NCBI GenBank assembly: GCA_036172665.1
Contig: CM069869.1
Location: 1,364,001-1,428,000, forward strand
Direction of reading: 5' to 3'
Source: Prosopocoilus inquinatus
Taxonomy: Eukaryota; Arthropoda; Insecta; Coleoptera; Lucanidae
DNA length: 64,000 nt
Below, in pieces: positions 45,783-57,239 of this stretch. The first letter of the stretch is position 1. Each line of letters starts with the position of its first letter. Below the pieces are notes generated by a model. It saw only the letters and a list, made by a program, of their open reading frames with translations. It did no database searches and was not told where the DNA came from. The translations under genes and the position numbers were made by a program.

Positions 45783-46205
45783 AAATTTTCACGCAAATTG
45801 AAACCAATTGCCCAAATTTATCCAAAAATACCACCAATAAGTTCTGGCCCATCGATTTGATAGAGTACTGATTAAGTGAAAATGGGCTACTTCCGGCAAT
45901 TAAAATTCAACAAATGCACTCTTTGTACAGACGTTGCACAAATGAAATTTTTACAAAAAAATGAAAGAGTATGTTCAAATCTATCGACTTATGCTATTTA
46001 TAAGTTTTGGCCGATCGATTTGATTGACTGATTATCGAATGTAATTAGTCGTTCTGGCGGCAGGACGTATTTAACGCAGCGGCAATTATAAAGACACATA
46101 ACTTGTGCAGATGTTGCAAAAACGAAATTTTCAGAAAATATGAAAGAGCAGGTTTAAATCTATTGATTTATGCTAATTGTGAGTTTTGACCGATCGATTT
46201 TATCG
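45783..46205 (+). repeat. Tandem array, three units of about 163-179 bp
   Basis: GTTCTGGCCCATCGATTTGA (45841), GTTTTGGCCGATCGATTTGA (46004) and GTTTTGACCGATCGATTTTA (46183) anchor the units. AATGAAAGAGTATGTTCAAA / TATGAAAGAGCAGGTTTAAA (45960, 46140) confirm a 179-bp spacing for the last two. Confidence 0.85.
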
Positions 46206-46239
46206 GCCAAAACTTTACGTTCTTTTAAGATTAGTGTTT

Positions 46240-46349
46240 TTCTTGATTTCTTTGTTAACTAGTTCTAGTTAAGTTTCGTTCTTCTGTTTTTGTATATTGT
46301 ACTTTTGTATATTGTATTGTATTGTTCTGGGTAAATAAATAAATAAATA
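46240..46349 (+). repeat. LINE-like 3' end with (TAAA)n tail
   Basis: T-rich sequence with GTATATTGTA repeats runs into GGGTAAATAAATAAATAAATAA (46329-46349), a 3' terminus style seen in non-LTR elements. No coding part is attached, so this is tentative. Confidence 0.4.
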
Positions 46350-46755
46350 ATGTCAAGCCCAACAAATTTCAAGGTCAAATCAAGCCAACTGACATCTATT
46401 TAACTTCATCCAGCACAAGTAAAAGATTAAAAATTATAAGAATAATTAGAAAATTAAATATTAATTAAAAAAAGGTCAAGGACGATATAATCCAACTCAG
46501 ATCTCCCTAACTGCCTTTGACAAAAATAAAAAAAAAATTGCAAGAAGAATTAAAGATATAAAAATTGTTAAAAATTAAAAATTAATTAAAATGAAGCTCA
46601 ATTCTTGGAAGAGGGCGCCAATTACTCTTTTGCGTAAGGGTGCTGACTATCCTTCCTTGGGCCCTGCTGCCCACTATTTTTATATGATCGATCAACAGGT
46701 GAGATTTTCTATTATGTTTTTGAAATAGAAAAAAATGAAAATTCATTTTATAATA

Positions 46756-48089
46756 CCGCGCCTTCAATTGAATTCCTCATTAAAGTAAGGTGTGTTTTTT
46801 TTATGAAGTTGGCGACACAATTCTAAAGAAAACAGTTGTCATTAACTGGCAGTACTGATCATAACATCAAATAAAAACACAACATTAAAGTTTAAAGTAG
46901 ATGCTCAAAGTGCTCTCCTTCAGCTTGAATACATAAGCGTACTCTGCGTTTCATGTTTTCAAACCCGTTTGCTAAGTGTTCGGGGGTTATGTTAGCACAC
47001 ACATCTGTAATGCCCGCACGAAGTTCTTCGATTGTGTGACGCGTAGCTCTAAAAACTGTGTTTTTCATGTGCGGATAAATGAAGTAATCCCTAATTGTGA
47101 GATCCGGAGACCTTGCAGGAAAATTCACAAGCCGATTATCGAAAAACTGCTGCAGGAAAGTCACTGTTTGATGAGCTGTGTGGGCAGTAGCATTGTCTTG
47201 CTGAAAAAACCCTTCTGTAAGTTCATCATCATGTAGTTGATTAATGAAAGGTTCTAATAACTCATTTCGGTATCTTTCAGCAGTTACTGAGTCGTTAAAA
47301 AATATTGGTCCGATGATACGCCTTCTTGACACTGCTAGCCAAACACCAATTTTTAATGGGTGTAATGGAGTTTCCACAAATTCATGGGGATTTTCTGCTG
47401 ACCATATTCTCATATTCTGTTTATTTAAATACCCTGAGAAGATGAAACCAGGCCTTATCGGAAAAGAAACACTTGTCAAGAATGTCGTCGTTGTTTAAGT
47501 TATTAAGAAACCACTGACAATATTCTGTTCTTCTGTGAAAATCTGCCGGCTTGAGTTCGTGGACTGCTTGAATCTTATATGGATAAAGCTCTTTAAGTCT
47601 TTTTTTAACAATAGTGTGACATGTTCCCACTGATAGCTGAACTTCTTGTGAAAGTTTCGCAATAGATTTCTTGGGAGAGTGTTCCATTCGATCCCGAACA
47701 TCTTTAATGCAGGCTGCAGTCCTTTTCTTAGCTGCTCCGCTCCCTGTTTTGCGACCAAGTGATCCTGTTTCACGAAATTTAAGAACACAAGCATGGATAT
47801 GTTTAACTAGCTGTTCATAAGTAATAGCAAAATTAGGAAACTGCTGTCGAAACTTCTGTACACACTGATTAATTGAATAAACTAACTGTCCATTTTCTAT
47901 TCTACCGGTTTGAAAATAACTTTCAACAATAAATATTTTCTGCTGTAATTCTAACATTTTGAATTGATTGAAAATCAATTTGACATTCGTTTAATTAAAT
48001 AATTGAACAGCTTTCAGTGTTGCAAATCTTAGGAGAAAAAACAGTGAAATCATAGCCCACTTTACTGAGGAATTCAATTGAAGGCACGG
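46756..48089 (-). mobile_element. Tc1/mariner-superfamily transposon, 1.33 kb
   Basis: Inverted ends CCGCGCCTTCAATTGAATTC (left) and the complement of GAATTCAATTGAAGGCACGG (right) match except at one base and extend through CCTCA-TAAAGT, about 30 bp. TA flanks both ends (46754-46755 and 48090-48091). It contains one transposase reading frame broken by a single frameshift. Length and layout are standard for the superfamily. A frameshift with well-conserved ends suggests a moderately young, inactive copy. Confidence 0.9.
46892..47978 (-). pseudogene. Mariner-type transposase disabled by one frameshift
   Basis: The first frame starts at 47978, or more likely at the second Met, 47957 (MLELQQKIFIVESYFQTGRI). 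It contains an N-terminal helix-turn-helix region (YEQLVKHIHACVLKFRETGS), a second one (LSQEVQLSVGTCHTIVKKRL) and the first catalytic Asp in CFFSDKAWFHL (the usual Glu after Asp is Lys). One extra base near 47436-47443 shifts the frame; the second frame continues SGYLNKQNMRIWSAENPHEF, with the second Asp in FFQQDNATAHTA and the third in FPARSPDLTIRDYF, to a stop at 46892. Thirty-five residues separate the second Asp from the Asp of RDYF. Apart from the frameshift the 340-odd codons are open. Family assignment is secure. Confidence 0.9.
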
Positions 48090-48094
48090 TAGTA

Positions 48095-49570
48095 TAATGT
48101 AAATCACGTGCAAACTACTCGAAACAATCATGGAATCATAGTACATTAGACGTCCACACGAATGATTTATTTTACAAGTCCCACCGAACATGTATGGGAT
48201 GCCATCGGAGGCTGCTCGTTGTCAGGTATGGACATGGACATGCACGGAGGCGACGCCCGAAATTGCTTTCCTAGAGAAATGGCGAAAATTTCGCCAGACT
48301 CGATAATCTCGTTGGTTCGTTTCATGTCACTGAAACGCAATGCTGTATTGACCACCTAGAAGATACGATTTCACAACCGAGATTAAATTGAAATACAATT
48401 GCGGCTAACTAACTTTATTAAAAGTAATAAAACTAGTGCCTGTACGTACGTCCGAAAACGATGCCTGTGATTCGTCCGAAATCCAAATCTAATCTCTGTC
48501 GATTTTTGCCTGGATATACGAGAGTGTTCTTTTAATGTGTGCAAATATTTAAACCTGTAATGTATCACGATTGATCTCATACGTTCTTAAAACAAATTTA
48601 ATGGTTTTAGAGAAAAATGCAATGGCAGATTTTCACTAAACCGTTTGAGAACTGCTGGCATACCTAAAAGTGGAGAGCGGCCGCCTCTTCAATTATAACC
48701 CGAACCCGAAGTAGGGCAGGGTCAGTACTTCGCGAGATCTTGAGCAGGAACGATGTAAAACAGCCGCTCCGATCAGCTGATCGGTAAAAACATGTAAATT
48801 AACTTCACTGCAAGTAATTAAAAGTTTAAGTATTTTTAAATTAAAATCTATTGCAATTCAAGAAGCTGCGGTTCGTAATTGCCGAACAAATTAAAAGCGA
48901 GGTATAAACAAATTGTAATTTCTCATTTCATATTCTTTTTAATAGACTTATAAAAATTTACTTTTTTCTATGGAGCGTAAGTAGTAATACTTTCATAGCT
49001 AGCAGTGAGATTACAGTAAAAGTTTATTTACGTAAAATGGTGAAGGAAGAACATTTTTATCGCACTTGGCTAATTGGTGCATAAACTTTAAATTTATTCG
49101 TCGATAGTTGATATCGTAAAATATAACTTCGCTCAGCGAATTAAAATTTTAAAATAATTAATAAACGATATCTGTGATTATTATTACGAAACGCTACGAA
49201 ATGGATTTGAATGCGGAAGTCAGCGCGATCGCTGTCGACTGTATGAAAGCGTTGCGACCTTGCAAGTATTTCACTTTCGCACAAATCGACGGTTCCTAAC
49301 AAGTGGAAACTCCGAAATTTTTTGGCTATAGTACGGTAACCACCGGAAAATACGCACAGAAGGTAGCATTTCATGTACTTATACTGAGGTTTTTTTTATT
49401 TGCACACAGTAAAAGAACACCCTGTATAATATATATTTATATGTATCATACATATATTTATAATTTCTTAATTATTAAGTGGGAGTAAAAAAACGTTATA
49501 TTTCGTTCGTGATGATATACACACAAACTGAATCGAATACATAATACAAACTGAAGAAAATATAGACTTA
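48095..49570. other. Unassigned stretch
   Basis: Overlapping complementary frames of about 60 codons at 48162-48359 have no motif. An AACACCCTGTATA string at 49422 resembles mariner-type ends. Nothing else seen. Confidence 0.3.
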
Positions 49571-49578
49571 GGGTTTGC

Positions 49579-49606
49579 AGAGAGTAGAGCTTTAAACACA
49601 AATGCT
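49579..49606 (-). repeat. Penelope-end-associated short repeat
   Basis: CAGAGAGTAGAGCTTTAAAC followed by ACAAA matches the sequence beside the left arm of the Penelope fold-back at 17755-17783. Confidence 0.55.
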
Positions 49607-49609
49607 ATA

Positions 49610-50410
49610 TACATGCTAAATACAAAAGTTGATACCTTTTATTAATATTAAGTTTAAGTTGTTGGGTGTTCGTGGTCCGTAATGGGTGATTTCGGTCCTG
49701 CTCGTCCGTGCGGGCGGCTGCGATTACCGTTGGCCTGCCGGCTGGCGACGTACTTTGCATCTGGGCTGTAGCTGTGATGTCAAGGTCGAGCTTGTTGCGT
49801 TGTTTGCGGCGCTATTGGTGATCAGTGGCGGCTGACTACGGTCGATCTTTAGGCCCTGGACGAAGTGGCTTGCCCTTGATGCGGTAAGCAAGGGTGGGGT
49901 ATTGGCTACAGCTGGACAGGCTGGTTCGACTCACCGGGACTGTGGTTGACCGGGGTTGAAGTTGACTGCTTCTGGTAGGGAGTTGACGTGGGGTTGCGGA
50001 GAGGCGTCATACAATCGGCCTTAGGATGATGGTGATCGCGGGTTCAACGTCATTGGTGGCTGGGATGGTTCCGGGCGGCTCCCCTTCTTACCGTTGGCAC
50101 TAATACCCACCGAGTCAAGCTGAGCTCGACTGCCGTCCACATTTTAACCCGCATTTTTTTAAAAGTTTATTTGGACATTGTGTTATTCGTAATATGCCCT
50201 GTATTCTTTACACCGCTTGATGCAAGCTCTTGCCTCAGTTGCAGCGATTCTGCCGATGTTTTATTATGATGTATGATCCGCGTTATATCGGGTTACCTCA
50301 CTTATTGTTATTACATTCCGACACTGTTGAAATTGCCCTCGATTTTACGAGCCCCCGCTTTAATAATTTGTTTTTACTATTTTTTTACGAAAAACTCGCA
50401 TCGTGACAAT
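49610..50410 (-). repeat. R1 dispersed repeat, copy 3 (probable solo LTR)
   Basis: The longest R1 copy. Read on the minus strand it starts TGTCACGATGCGAGTTTTTC (from 50408), a 5' end like many Gypsy LTRs, and near its other end has AATAAAAGGTATCAAC, a possible polyadenylation signal (about 49640). The left terminus and a target duplication could not be fixed, so LTR status is inferred. Confidence 0.65.
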
Positions 50411-50414
50411 AACT

Positions 50415-52245
50415 TAAATTAAATAACAATAATGACAACTAATTATTATTTAAATGTTTCGATATATGAACGAATAAACTTAAGTGGAACTCTGTTGTCC
50501 GTGTAACTTAATCAATCAAATTTAATTAACCCAAGTGACAACAAACAGTTCGTTTCGATCGATTCCGGCGTAGACTAAGCAACTAACTTTTGAGCTATGT
50601 CATGCACGACCATTAAATAATTGCGTCGAGATTCGGACATGGACGTGTAAGCGCCGATTTTTGTTTTGGGGGACGTATTAGAGAGAGCATCCTGTCAGGA
50701 CGAGATGAATAGGTCCATTGCACGGCGTAGTTTGTCACCGTGTATGGGAACGACGTAACGGCTAAATGCACGCTTTATATTAAACCTGTCAGGGGCTTTC
50801 ATTAAGTTCAGGATCGTGATGTTCCACCAGGACGACGTACGTAATGGTAATCCCCCCCGCGCAAGTAATATATAGTGCCTCAAATTTAGTTTGGCGCGCG
50901 CAAAATGATTTCGTAAAAAAGCTGAATAAATTTAATATAGTTCGTGTATATTTTTTGTACGCTTTTTATACAGCTATTGATCTCAATCTAGGGATGGCTA
51001 AGTGCTTTTCAAAATTCACAAAGAAGTAGGTAAGTCATAAAAGATGAATCCCCAACAGAATTTTATGCTCTTCTCTTTGCTTTGAAAATTGAATTATTCT
51101 TCATCAGACTTCCTACATAATTTATAAAACTCATATTAAATGGTAGGTGGTAATCTTTTTAGTTACAATAGAAACTCTTAGTGAACAAATTTCCTCAAGT
51201 TCAGGTAACTTTCCCGAATATTAGGCGCAGTCTGAACGAAGAAGACATTTTAAAACAGTTCTTGTACGTACACTGTCGCCGGTTAAAATCCCCCCAGCCC
51301 AAAATTAGTGTGGGTTGAAATTGTCGAAGAAGGCAGTGTGCAGAAACCAAGACGGGCATATTCCGTTGGCTCCGGGATGATTTCCATACCAGACTGTGTC
51401 ATATTCTCGACGCCCAAGGCGACCAATTAAATCTGTGATGTCAGACGTCGTCTCCAACAAACTATGTGTCGCTTTTAAATCACCATTTCGCGTTCTCTTT
51501 AACAAGTGAGGCAGTTTTTATAACGACTTCGGCAAAGAGACATTGCACCATAAAGTTGCACGATAAAGGCCGCAGGAGATCGTAGTGACGCAATTATGCC
51601 GTGCTGAAATGATGGAACGGTGTCATATACCGTACTTTAACATGACCCCGATAAAGGAAAAAGGAAAAGAAAAACGTAATTCTCACAAAAAGCGATGGCA
51701 TCAGAACATCGTCGGTTTACTTAAAACCTTTCATCAACTCGCGCCGATTTAATTTAATTCACGTGCTAGAAAGTTGCTGGCCCAGCTATCGATTAATGCC
51801 TAAAGTCATTCATAACGTCGTTAAAAATGTTAATGTCTTTATCTGTGACTATGTATCTTATATATATTTTATTCGAAATTTTAATTTAGTTTGGATTCAA
51901 GATTAGTGCGGGTGGAATTTAATCGATTTCATTTCATTATAAACGTTCCCAGGAGATAAGCGCTGGATAGGAAACGTCATACCATAAACACTAAATTCAG
52001 ATCGCATTACCCGTAGAAATCGTGCGACTACATCCCGCTCCCCGCCGTGTTAAATTAATTTCAAAGCTTGTTAAAGTTGTCCGTGGTCATAGACCATATC
52101 TATAACGCCTGCAAGTCAAGCGAGTGAGGTGGCATTTTTTTAATGCATAAACATTCAGGCTTCGCGACTTGAGCAAATGTAAAATTAAACAGTTATCCGC
52201 TTAACCGTTCAACCATGCGATCGTTTTTGCCATAGCAGTTTAACC
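50415..52245. other. Unassigned stretch
   Basis: Short unsupported frames only; no repeat partner noticed. Confidence 0.3.
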
Positions 52246-52250
52246 CCCTA

Positions 52251-52625
52251 GAAAACCCCTTCAGGGCAACTTGGGTGAGTGTACGGGCAGAAAACCAGCC
52301 TCGATCCTGAAAATCCCCCTGGGCATCCCAGAGCATCTGTTACTACGTTCCGCTTGATAAGGTATTGTAATTGTTATCTTACGTGGCATGTAACATTTTC
52401 TTTTCAAAATTTCTTTAAACTAAATTTTACTTTTACATTTGTTTGTACTTGTTTATTTTGTTTGAATCAATTTAAATTAGTGCTCAATAAATTATATTGC
52501 AGCACATGAGAAATTTTATTTATTTGTACAGTTTGGAGCTCAAGAACCGCCTTCGAAAGAATTTGAAAGAATTATTATTAGTATGGCTCAAGCACAACAA
52601 TAACATAAAGTAATAACAATTACAG
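52251..52625 (+). repeat. A segment, copy 1 of a direct repeat
   Basis: A 375-bp block, nearly identical to 53407-53781, beginning GAAAACCCCTTCAGGGCAAC and ending AACAATTACAG. Both copies are preceded by CTA. It contains a GCTCAATAAATTATATTGC polyadenylation-like site. It does not start TG or end CA, so it is not a standard LTR. Confidence 0.93.
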
Positions 52626-53406
52626 TCCGCACGTTATGTTTTTACAGTAAAATAAAATACCCGTATAAGCTGAAATCAAAACTTTTTATATCACTTTGTT
52701 ATCAGTTAAATTATCATTTATTAGATAAGGCAATGTTCGATATTGAACGGTGCCGATAAACAAAATTTAATAAACCACGATAAGTAAAACTGTGTTGTGT
52801 ACATACATAAACTTTTGTAGAACATTTTTTATGTTTTTCATGAATTACTTATATTCCCAGAAGCATCATTAAAACGTTGTACACGGTAGCTTAATTGCTA
52901 TTTCAACGAAAGGTACGTGAAGAACTATCACGATTTTAACCAGAGAAGCAAAACAGAGCTTAATTGTCACGTAGCGTTCTTTTTTCTTAATTCATTTTGG
53001 TACAAAGTAGTAATAAAATTAAGCAAGTCGGACCTCGTTGTGATAAGCATTCATTCGATGGTCCGCTCCTTCTTTCCGTCGTCTCCGTCTCGCTCGCTTA
53101 TCGCGCAAAGGCTGCGTCTTGAAAAGCGTTTACACACGATTTACATCTGACCTCTCAAAATACATCAATTACTGCTGACCGGGGCCTTTCCGCGGCCCCG
53201 CCGAATCCAGTGGCGAATCTAGTAATAATAGTCTTTAAAGAATCCATGTTCGCACGTTGATTTCTTATTTCCGTATACATCAACCCTCACATTCATCTGT
53301 TGACACAAAACCACCCCCGATGGATAGATAATAGCATGTCTTTCCTCCTAAGCATACTCCTTCAGAATCAGAATTGATGCCACTGATTGCGCAACTACTA
53401 ACGCTA
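52625..53406 (+). repeat. B segment, copy 1, between the A repeats
   Basis: A 782-bp block nearly identical to 58274-59043, beginning GTCCGCACGTTATGTTTTTA and ending GCAACTACTAACGCTA. It contains a GC-rich self-complementary GGGGCCTTTCCGCGGCCCC about 200 bp before its end. No coding potential beyond a 77-codon frame. It has 12-13 extra bases (CGCACGTTGATTT) relative to copy 2. Confidence 0.93.
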
Positions 53407-53781
53407 GAAAACCCCTTCAGGGCAACTTGGGTGAGTGTACGGGCAGAAAACCAGCCTCGATCCTGAAAATCCCCCTGGGCATCCCAGAGCATCTGTTACT
53501 ACGTTCCGCTTGATAAGGTATTGTAATTGTTATCTTACGTGTCATGTAACATTTTCTTTTCAAAATTTCTTTAAACTAAATTTTACTTTTACATTTGTTT
53601 GTACTTGTTTATTTTGTTTGGATTAATTTAAATTAGTGCTCAATAAATTATATTGCAGCACATGAGAAATTTTATTTATTTGTACAGTTCGCAGCTCAAG
53701 AACCGTCTTCGAAAGAATTTGAAAGAATTATTATTAGTATGGCTCAAGCACAACAATAACATAAAGTAATAATAATTACAG
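53407..53781 (+). repeat. A segment, copy 2
   Basis: Few differences from 52251-52625 over 375 bp. Beyond the shared end it continues into AATAATTAAGTAAATATAAT rather than B. Confidence 0.93.
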
Positions 53782-53789
53782 TAATAATT

Positions 53790-54390
53790 AAGTAAATATA
53801 ATTATTTTGTTAATCTTGTAAAAAATAAAATGAAATGAAAATGAAGTGGGCGGGGGTGTTGAAGCAAAACTGGTCCGAATACAGAATTGGAATCAGAATG
53901 AAATTTGCCGGTTCAAAGTGACTTTTGAAAGCGCGCAATGACATTTTGCTTTCACATGTTCGTTGTAGCTTTCCGCTGCGGTATGACTGAAACTAAATTC
54001 GAATTAACCTGTTTCGTGAGCCGACAGTTCATTCATTCATTTTTGTTCCTAGAGTCGCGGTCATGAAATTCAGTTCTTGGGTCAGATGAGCGCGTTAACA
54101 AGTTGTCTAATCAAGCTCAGAGTCACAATCACAGTCTTATTTTAGGATTGGCAAAATGCGAACCGGATGATGGACATTGCTTGCGTTCGTGTATTTGTCA
54201 CTATTTATTTTTATTGTCTGTATATAATTTTAATTATCACGTCAGGTACAATAGTACATGTGGATAGTCAATTAAATATTGTAAATAGTAATAGAAATAG
54301 ACAAAGATAAATAACATCAATTAAATGTAAATAAATGAAAAGATGAATAACAAAATACAACAAAAAATTTTCAACAAAATTAAATTAGGG
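53790..54390. other. Unassigned stretch
   Basis: AT-rich; nothing recognised. Confidence 0.3.
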
Positions 54391-54399
54391 ATTTGAATT

Positions 54400-55370
54400 A
54401 TCTCCGAGATGTAAAGGTCCGGATATTCTATACTTGGAGATACAAAGTTTCATCAAAATTAGGTTGCGATTGCGTATTAAAACGCGTACAAGATCAGAAA
54501 AATGCGTGGGCAGAACTTCAACAAGAATTTCATGATGCACACGGGCAACATGGCGCGATATCACCAAAGAATATGAAAATGAAGCCAGTGAAAGCTGCAA
54601 TATTATCCCTAATTACGCACTCAAATAGGATAGGATATTTTTGCATAGCAAAGGCAACATCCGATATTCCCCACTTGCGGAAGAATCAGGCAGGAGAAAA
54701 CCGCATAAAATCTCCAGCAGCGTACGAGAAGTCGATCTTTTCCGGGTCCTTCTACTGAAGCCTCTTGACCTAACTACGTTACGTTGCGTTCTTCGTTGAA
54801 GTTATTTTTTTTATTTTAATTTTCTTCAATCGGTCAGTTTCCTCAGTATGTAATTAATTTAGTCTTACGGTGATTTTTCTTTTGGTAATCATAATATAAC
54901 AGAAGAAATAATTATCTAATAATTATTACTTAATAATAATCCGGCAACAGAGAAAAATGAATCATCGAAAATTTTAAGAACACAGCGTTACGTCAATCGC
55001 CCACGCACACCGGAAAGTAGGTCAACTTCAGATATAAATATCGATGGATTTTCCGATAGCATCAGTTCATCGATATACTGATTATAGTGCGTGAATTCAT
55101 GTGCTTCTTGTATCTGACATGTAAGTGTGTTTCATGCTGACAATAAATGTACTTGATGTTTTTGTCTTATATTAATTCTGGCTACGCAACCCCTATACGT
55201 CACTTCTTGGTAAAAACTAGATTACCAAAAAGGCAACGTTACGTTAATTTAATCCTAACCGATTTATTTTTTCTATTAATTGAATTTAAATTCTGTGTTT
55301 CAAGGAAGTCTCCAGTCCGCGTTGGTGAGTAGTTGAGACGAAAATTCACGATTTCTTGCGCGTGAAGAAA
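54400..55370 (+). repeat. R4 dispersed repeat, copy 2, with an internal insertion
   Basis: Contains AAAGGTCCGGATATTC, TGCATAGCAAAGGCAACATC (54643), GGTCAGTTTCCTCAGTATG and TTAAATTCTGTGTTTCAAGG (55288). About 350 bp at 54885-55240 have no counterpart in the other copies. That insert holds a plus-strand tail (EKNESSKILRT, NRPRTPESRSTSDINIDGF, stop at about 55079) that looks like the end of a larger protein. A 121-codon frame at 54393-54758 is open but its counterparts in the other copies are not. Confidence 0.65.
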
Positions 55371-55671
55371 AAACTATTTGTAACAAAGCTGCTACATGAT
55401 CTCGTGGTTGTCTCAACTATTTTGCGGGTGACCCACAAACTTCAGGGCCGTTGACAGCTCGTGTTATAGTTATCTTTGAAGAAAAGTTCATCTTTGAAGA
55501 TGCCTTCTTAGGACAGCAATTCCTCCATCTTCTTCTTCTTGGACTGGTATCTGCCTCAGCTGATTCATTGTCACACCATTTCTATATATTTTTTTAATGT
55601 AACAGAAATTCATGTCGCATTGATGAATGCATGCGACGAAATACTTTGGAATCTTAATTCCCATTTTAAAC

Positions 55672-56525
55672 TGCTTTGAAGAATAAATTTGGATTTGACT
55701 CCTAACCACAATATGTTTTTTTTTTTAACTAAATAAGTATTTCGGCAGCTATGCTGCCATCTTCAGTAGTTGCGACTTCTATCCTACTAAATCACAGAAG
55801 AAGTGCGGTGTCATACCTATCGCTACCTTATATACCAAGTGCGTTCCGCTCCAGTAGTGAGCGCCTCACCGGGTTGCGTCAACTAAGTCAAGCAACACAG
55901 AACCTGCCAAAGGCCCGTGATCGGCGTTCATTAAATCATTACTGGTTTTGTGTATAAAAATGGTTTCAAAACCGTCTAATTCCCTGTTGCTTGACGTTGA
56001 TTTTACTAACCTAAGATTACTTGAATCTATTTTATGACTGGTGTCAAAAATATGTTGGGCAATACTGGATTTTTCAATTCTATTGTATTTTAAGTAAGCT
56101 AAGTGTTCGTTAAAACGTATTAGTATGTTTCTTTTTGTTTGCCCAATATATTTTTTAGTGCACCCTTGACAACATATTTCGTAGATTCCTGATTTCTCAT
56201 TTGGTTCAGTTTTGTCCTTGGGGTTTGTTAGTAAACGTTTTAGAGTGTTGTTATTAGTATATGCAATTGTGTACCCTTGTGTTTTAAAAATGTTATTTAA
56301 ACCTTTAGAGCAGCTTTTGTCAAACGGAATTTTAATATATTTAGACGTGTTTGTTTCTGCTGGTAACAAAGTGGTACATTTTTTGATATTGGCCTTATTT
56401 ACAATTTTCCTTAACATATTTTCTACAATATCTACTTAATAACCATTGTGAATTGCTACATCTTTAATAAATTTAAGTTCTTTGTTGTACCTTTCTTTGG
56501 ACAATGTACATAGATCAAACAGAAT
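55672..56525 (-). pseudogene. Penelope-like retroelement, C-terminal fragment with GIY-YIG endonuclease
   Basis: Penelope-like elements encode an RT fused to a C-terminal GIY-YIG nuclease. Read leftwards from 56525, the remnant begins in the RT C-terminus/linker (LCTLSKERYNKELKFIKDVA), has a stop at 56437-56439, then an open frame of 183 codons from 56417 to 55866. The nuclease core is clear: GIYEICCQGCTKKYIGQTKR, with GIY and YIG strands, a Cys cluster, the following Arg (ILIRFNEHL) and the later Glu (RELDGFETIFIHK). After the stop, a roughly 190-base 3' region carries a hammerhead-like motif (55727-55771) and GTGGTTAGGAGTCAAATCC, shared with the fold-back at 17.8 kb. The RT catalytic half is absent, so the copy is 5'-truncated and dead. 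Confidence 0.9.
55727..55771 (-). ncRNA. Hammerhead-ribozyme-like motif in the Penelope 3' region
   Basis: On the minus strand: helix I strands AACUA / UAGUU (55767-55771 with 55727-55731), core CUGAAGA (55766-55760), helix II GGCAGC-AUA-GCUGCC, core GAAA (55743-55740), a 2-bp helix III with a short loop, and an AUU cleavage triplet. All invariant core bases fit. One unpaired U precedes helix II, and helix III is very short, as reported for Penelope hammerheads. Activity is unproven. Confidence 0.6.
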
Positions 56526-56621
56526 TTAAGAAACGTTAAGGCTGTTGTACAAGCAATGAAAACTACCTCGCTCGCAACTTTACGCAATTCCTATGCAATT
56601 GCAACGGATGGTCAGTGTCTT

Positions 56622-57225
56622 ACATTTGTTAAGGTTCGGATATTCACTAGGCAGAGATGCAATGTTCTTGTAAAAGTTATGTTGCGAGAAAATAATATTG
56701 GAATAAATAATAACGTGTACAAGGTCAGAACGAAATGAGTCAAGCGGCGGGGGCTGGCTTTCCTGGAATTTTGTGCCCGGCACGCGTCCGCAGAGAAATA
56801 ATATCGAAGTTGCGGAAATTGCACCTAATTTAAGCACTAAATTAAGAATATTTTTTGCATAGCAAATGCAACATCCGATATTCTTGACTTGCGTAACATA
56901 CGGGAAGGGAAGAGTATTTAAGTAGAGCTAGACCGTACAAGAACTGGATTTTACGGGTTCCTCGAGGCGAAGTCTCTTGACCTAATTACGCGTCGTGTTG
57001 TGATTGTTTATTTTTCTATTTTAAAATTTTGTTTAATCAGTCAGTTTGTAATTAATTTAGTGCACGAAGATACGGTGTTTTATAATCAATTTAATCGTAA
57101 CCGAATTTTCTTCAATTTTATTAATTTAATTTAAATTCTGTGTTTCAAGAAAGTCAGCGTTGATGAGTTGAAACAAAAAAAAATATTTTGCGTATAAAGA
57201 AAACGTATTACCTAACACCGCCTTT
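56622..57225 (+). repeat. R4 dispersed repeat, copy 3 (LTR-like)
   Basis: The cleanest copy: TGTTAAGGTTCGGATATTCA at its start, GCATAGCAAATGCAACATCC (56856), TTAAATTCTGTGTTTCAAGA (57129), GCGTATAAAGAAAACG and CTAACA at its end. About 600 bp with complementary TGTTA/TAACA ends. No matching target duplication seen. Confidence 0.7.
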
Positions 57226-57239
57226 TTTGTTATATACAG

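Noticed and set aside
52251..53781. Classical LTR retrotransposon with A as LTR
   Set aside because: A has no TG...CA ends, no primer-binding site follows the first copy, and B encodes nothing; kept as an unclassified composite.
54393..54758. 121-codon open frame as a gene
   Set aside because: It lies in repeat R4; the matching parts of the other two R4 copies are not open in this frame.
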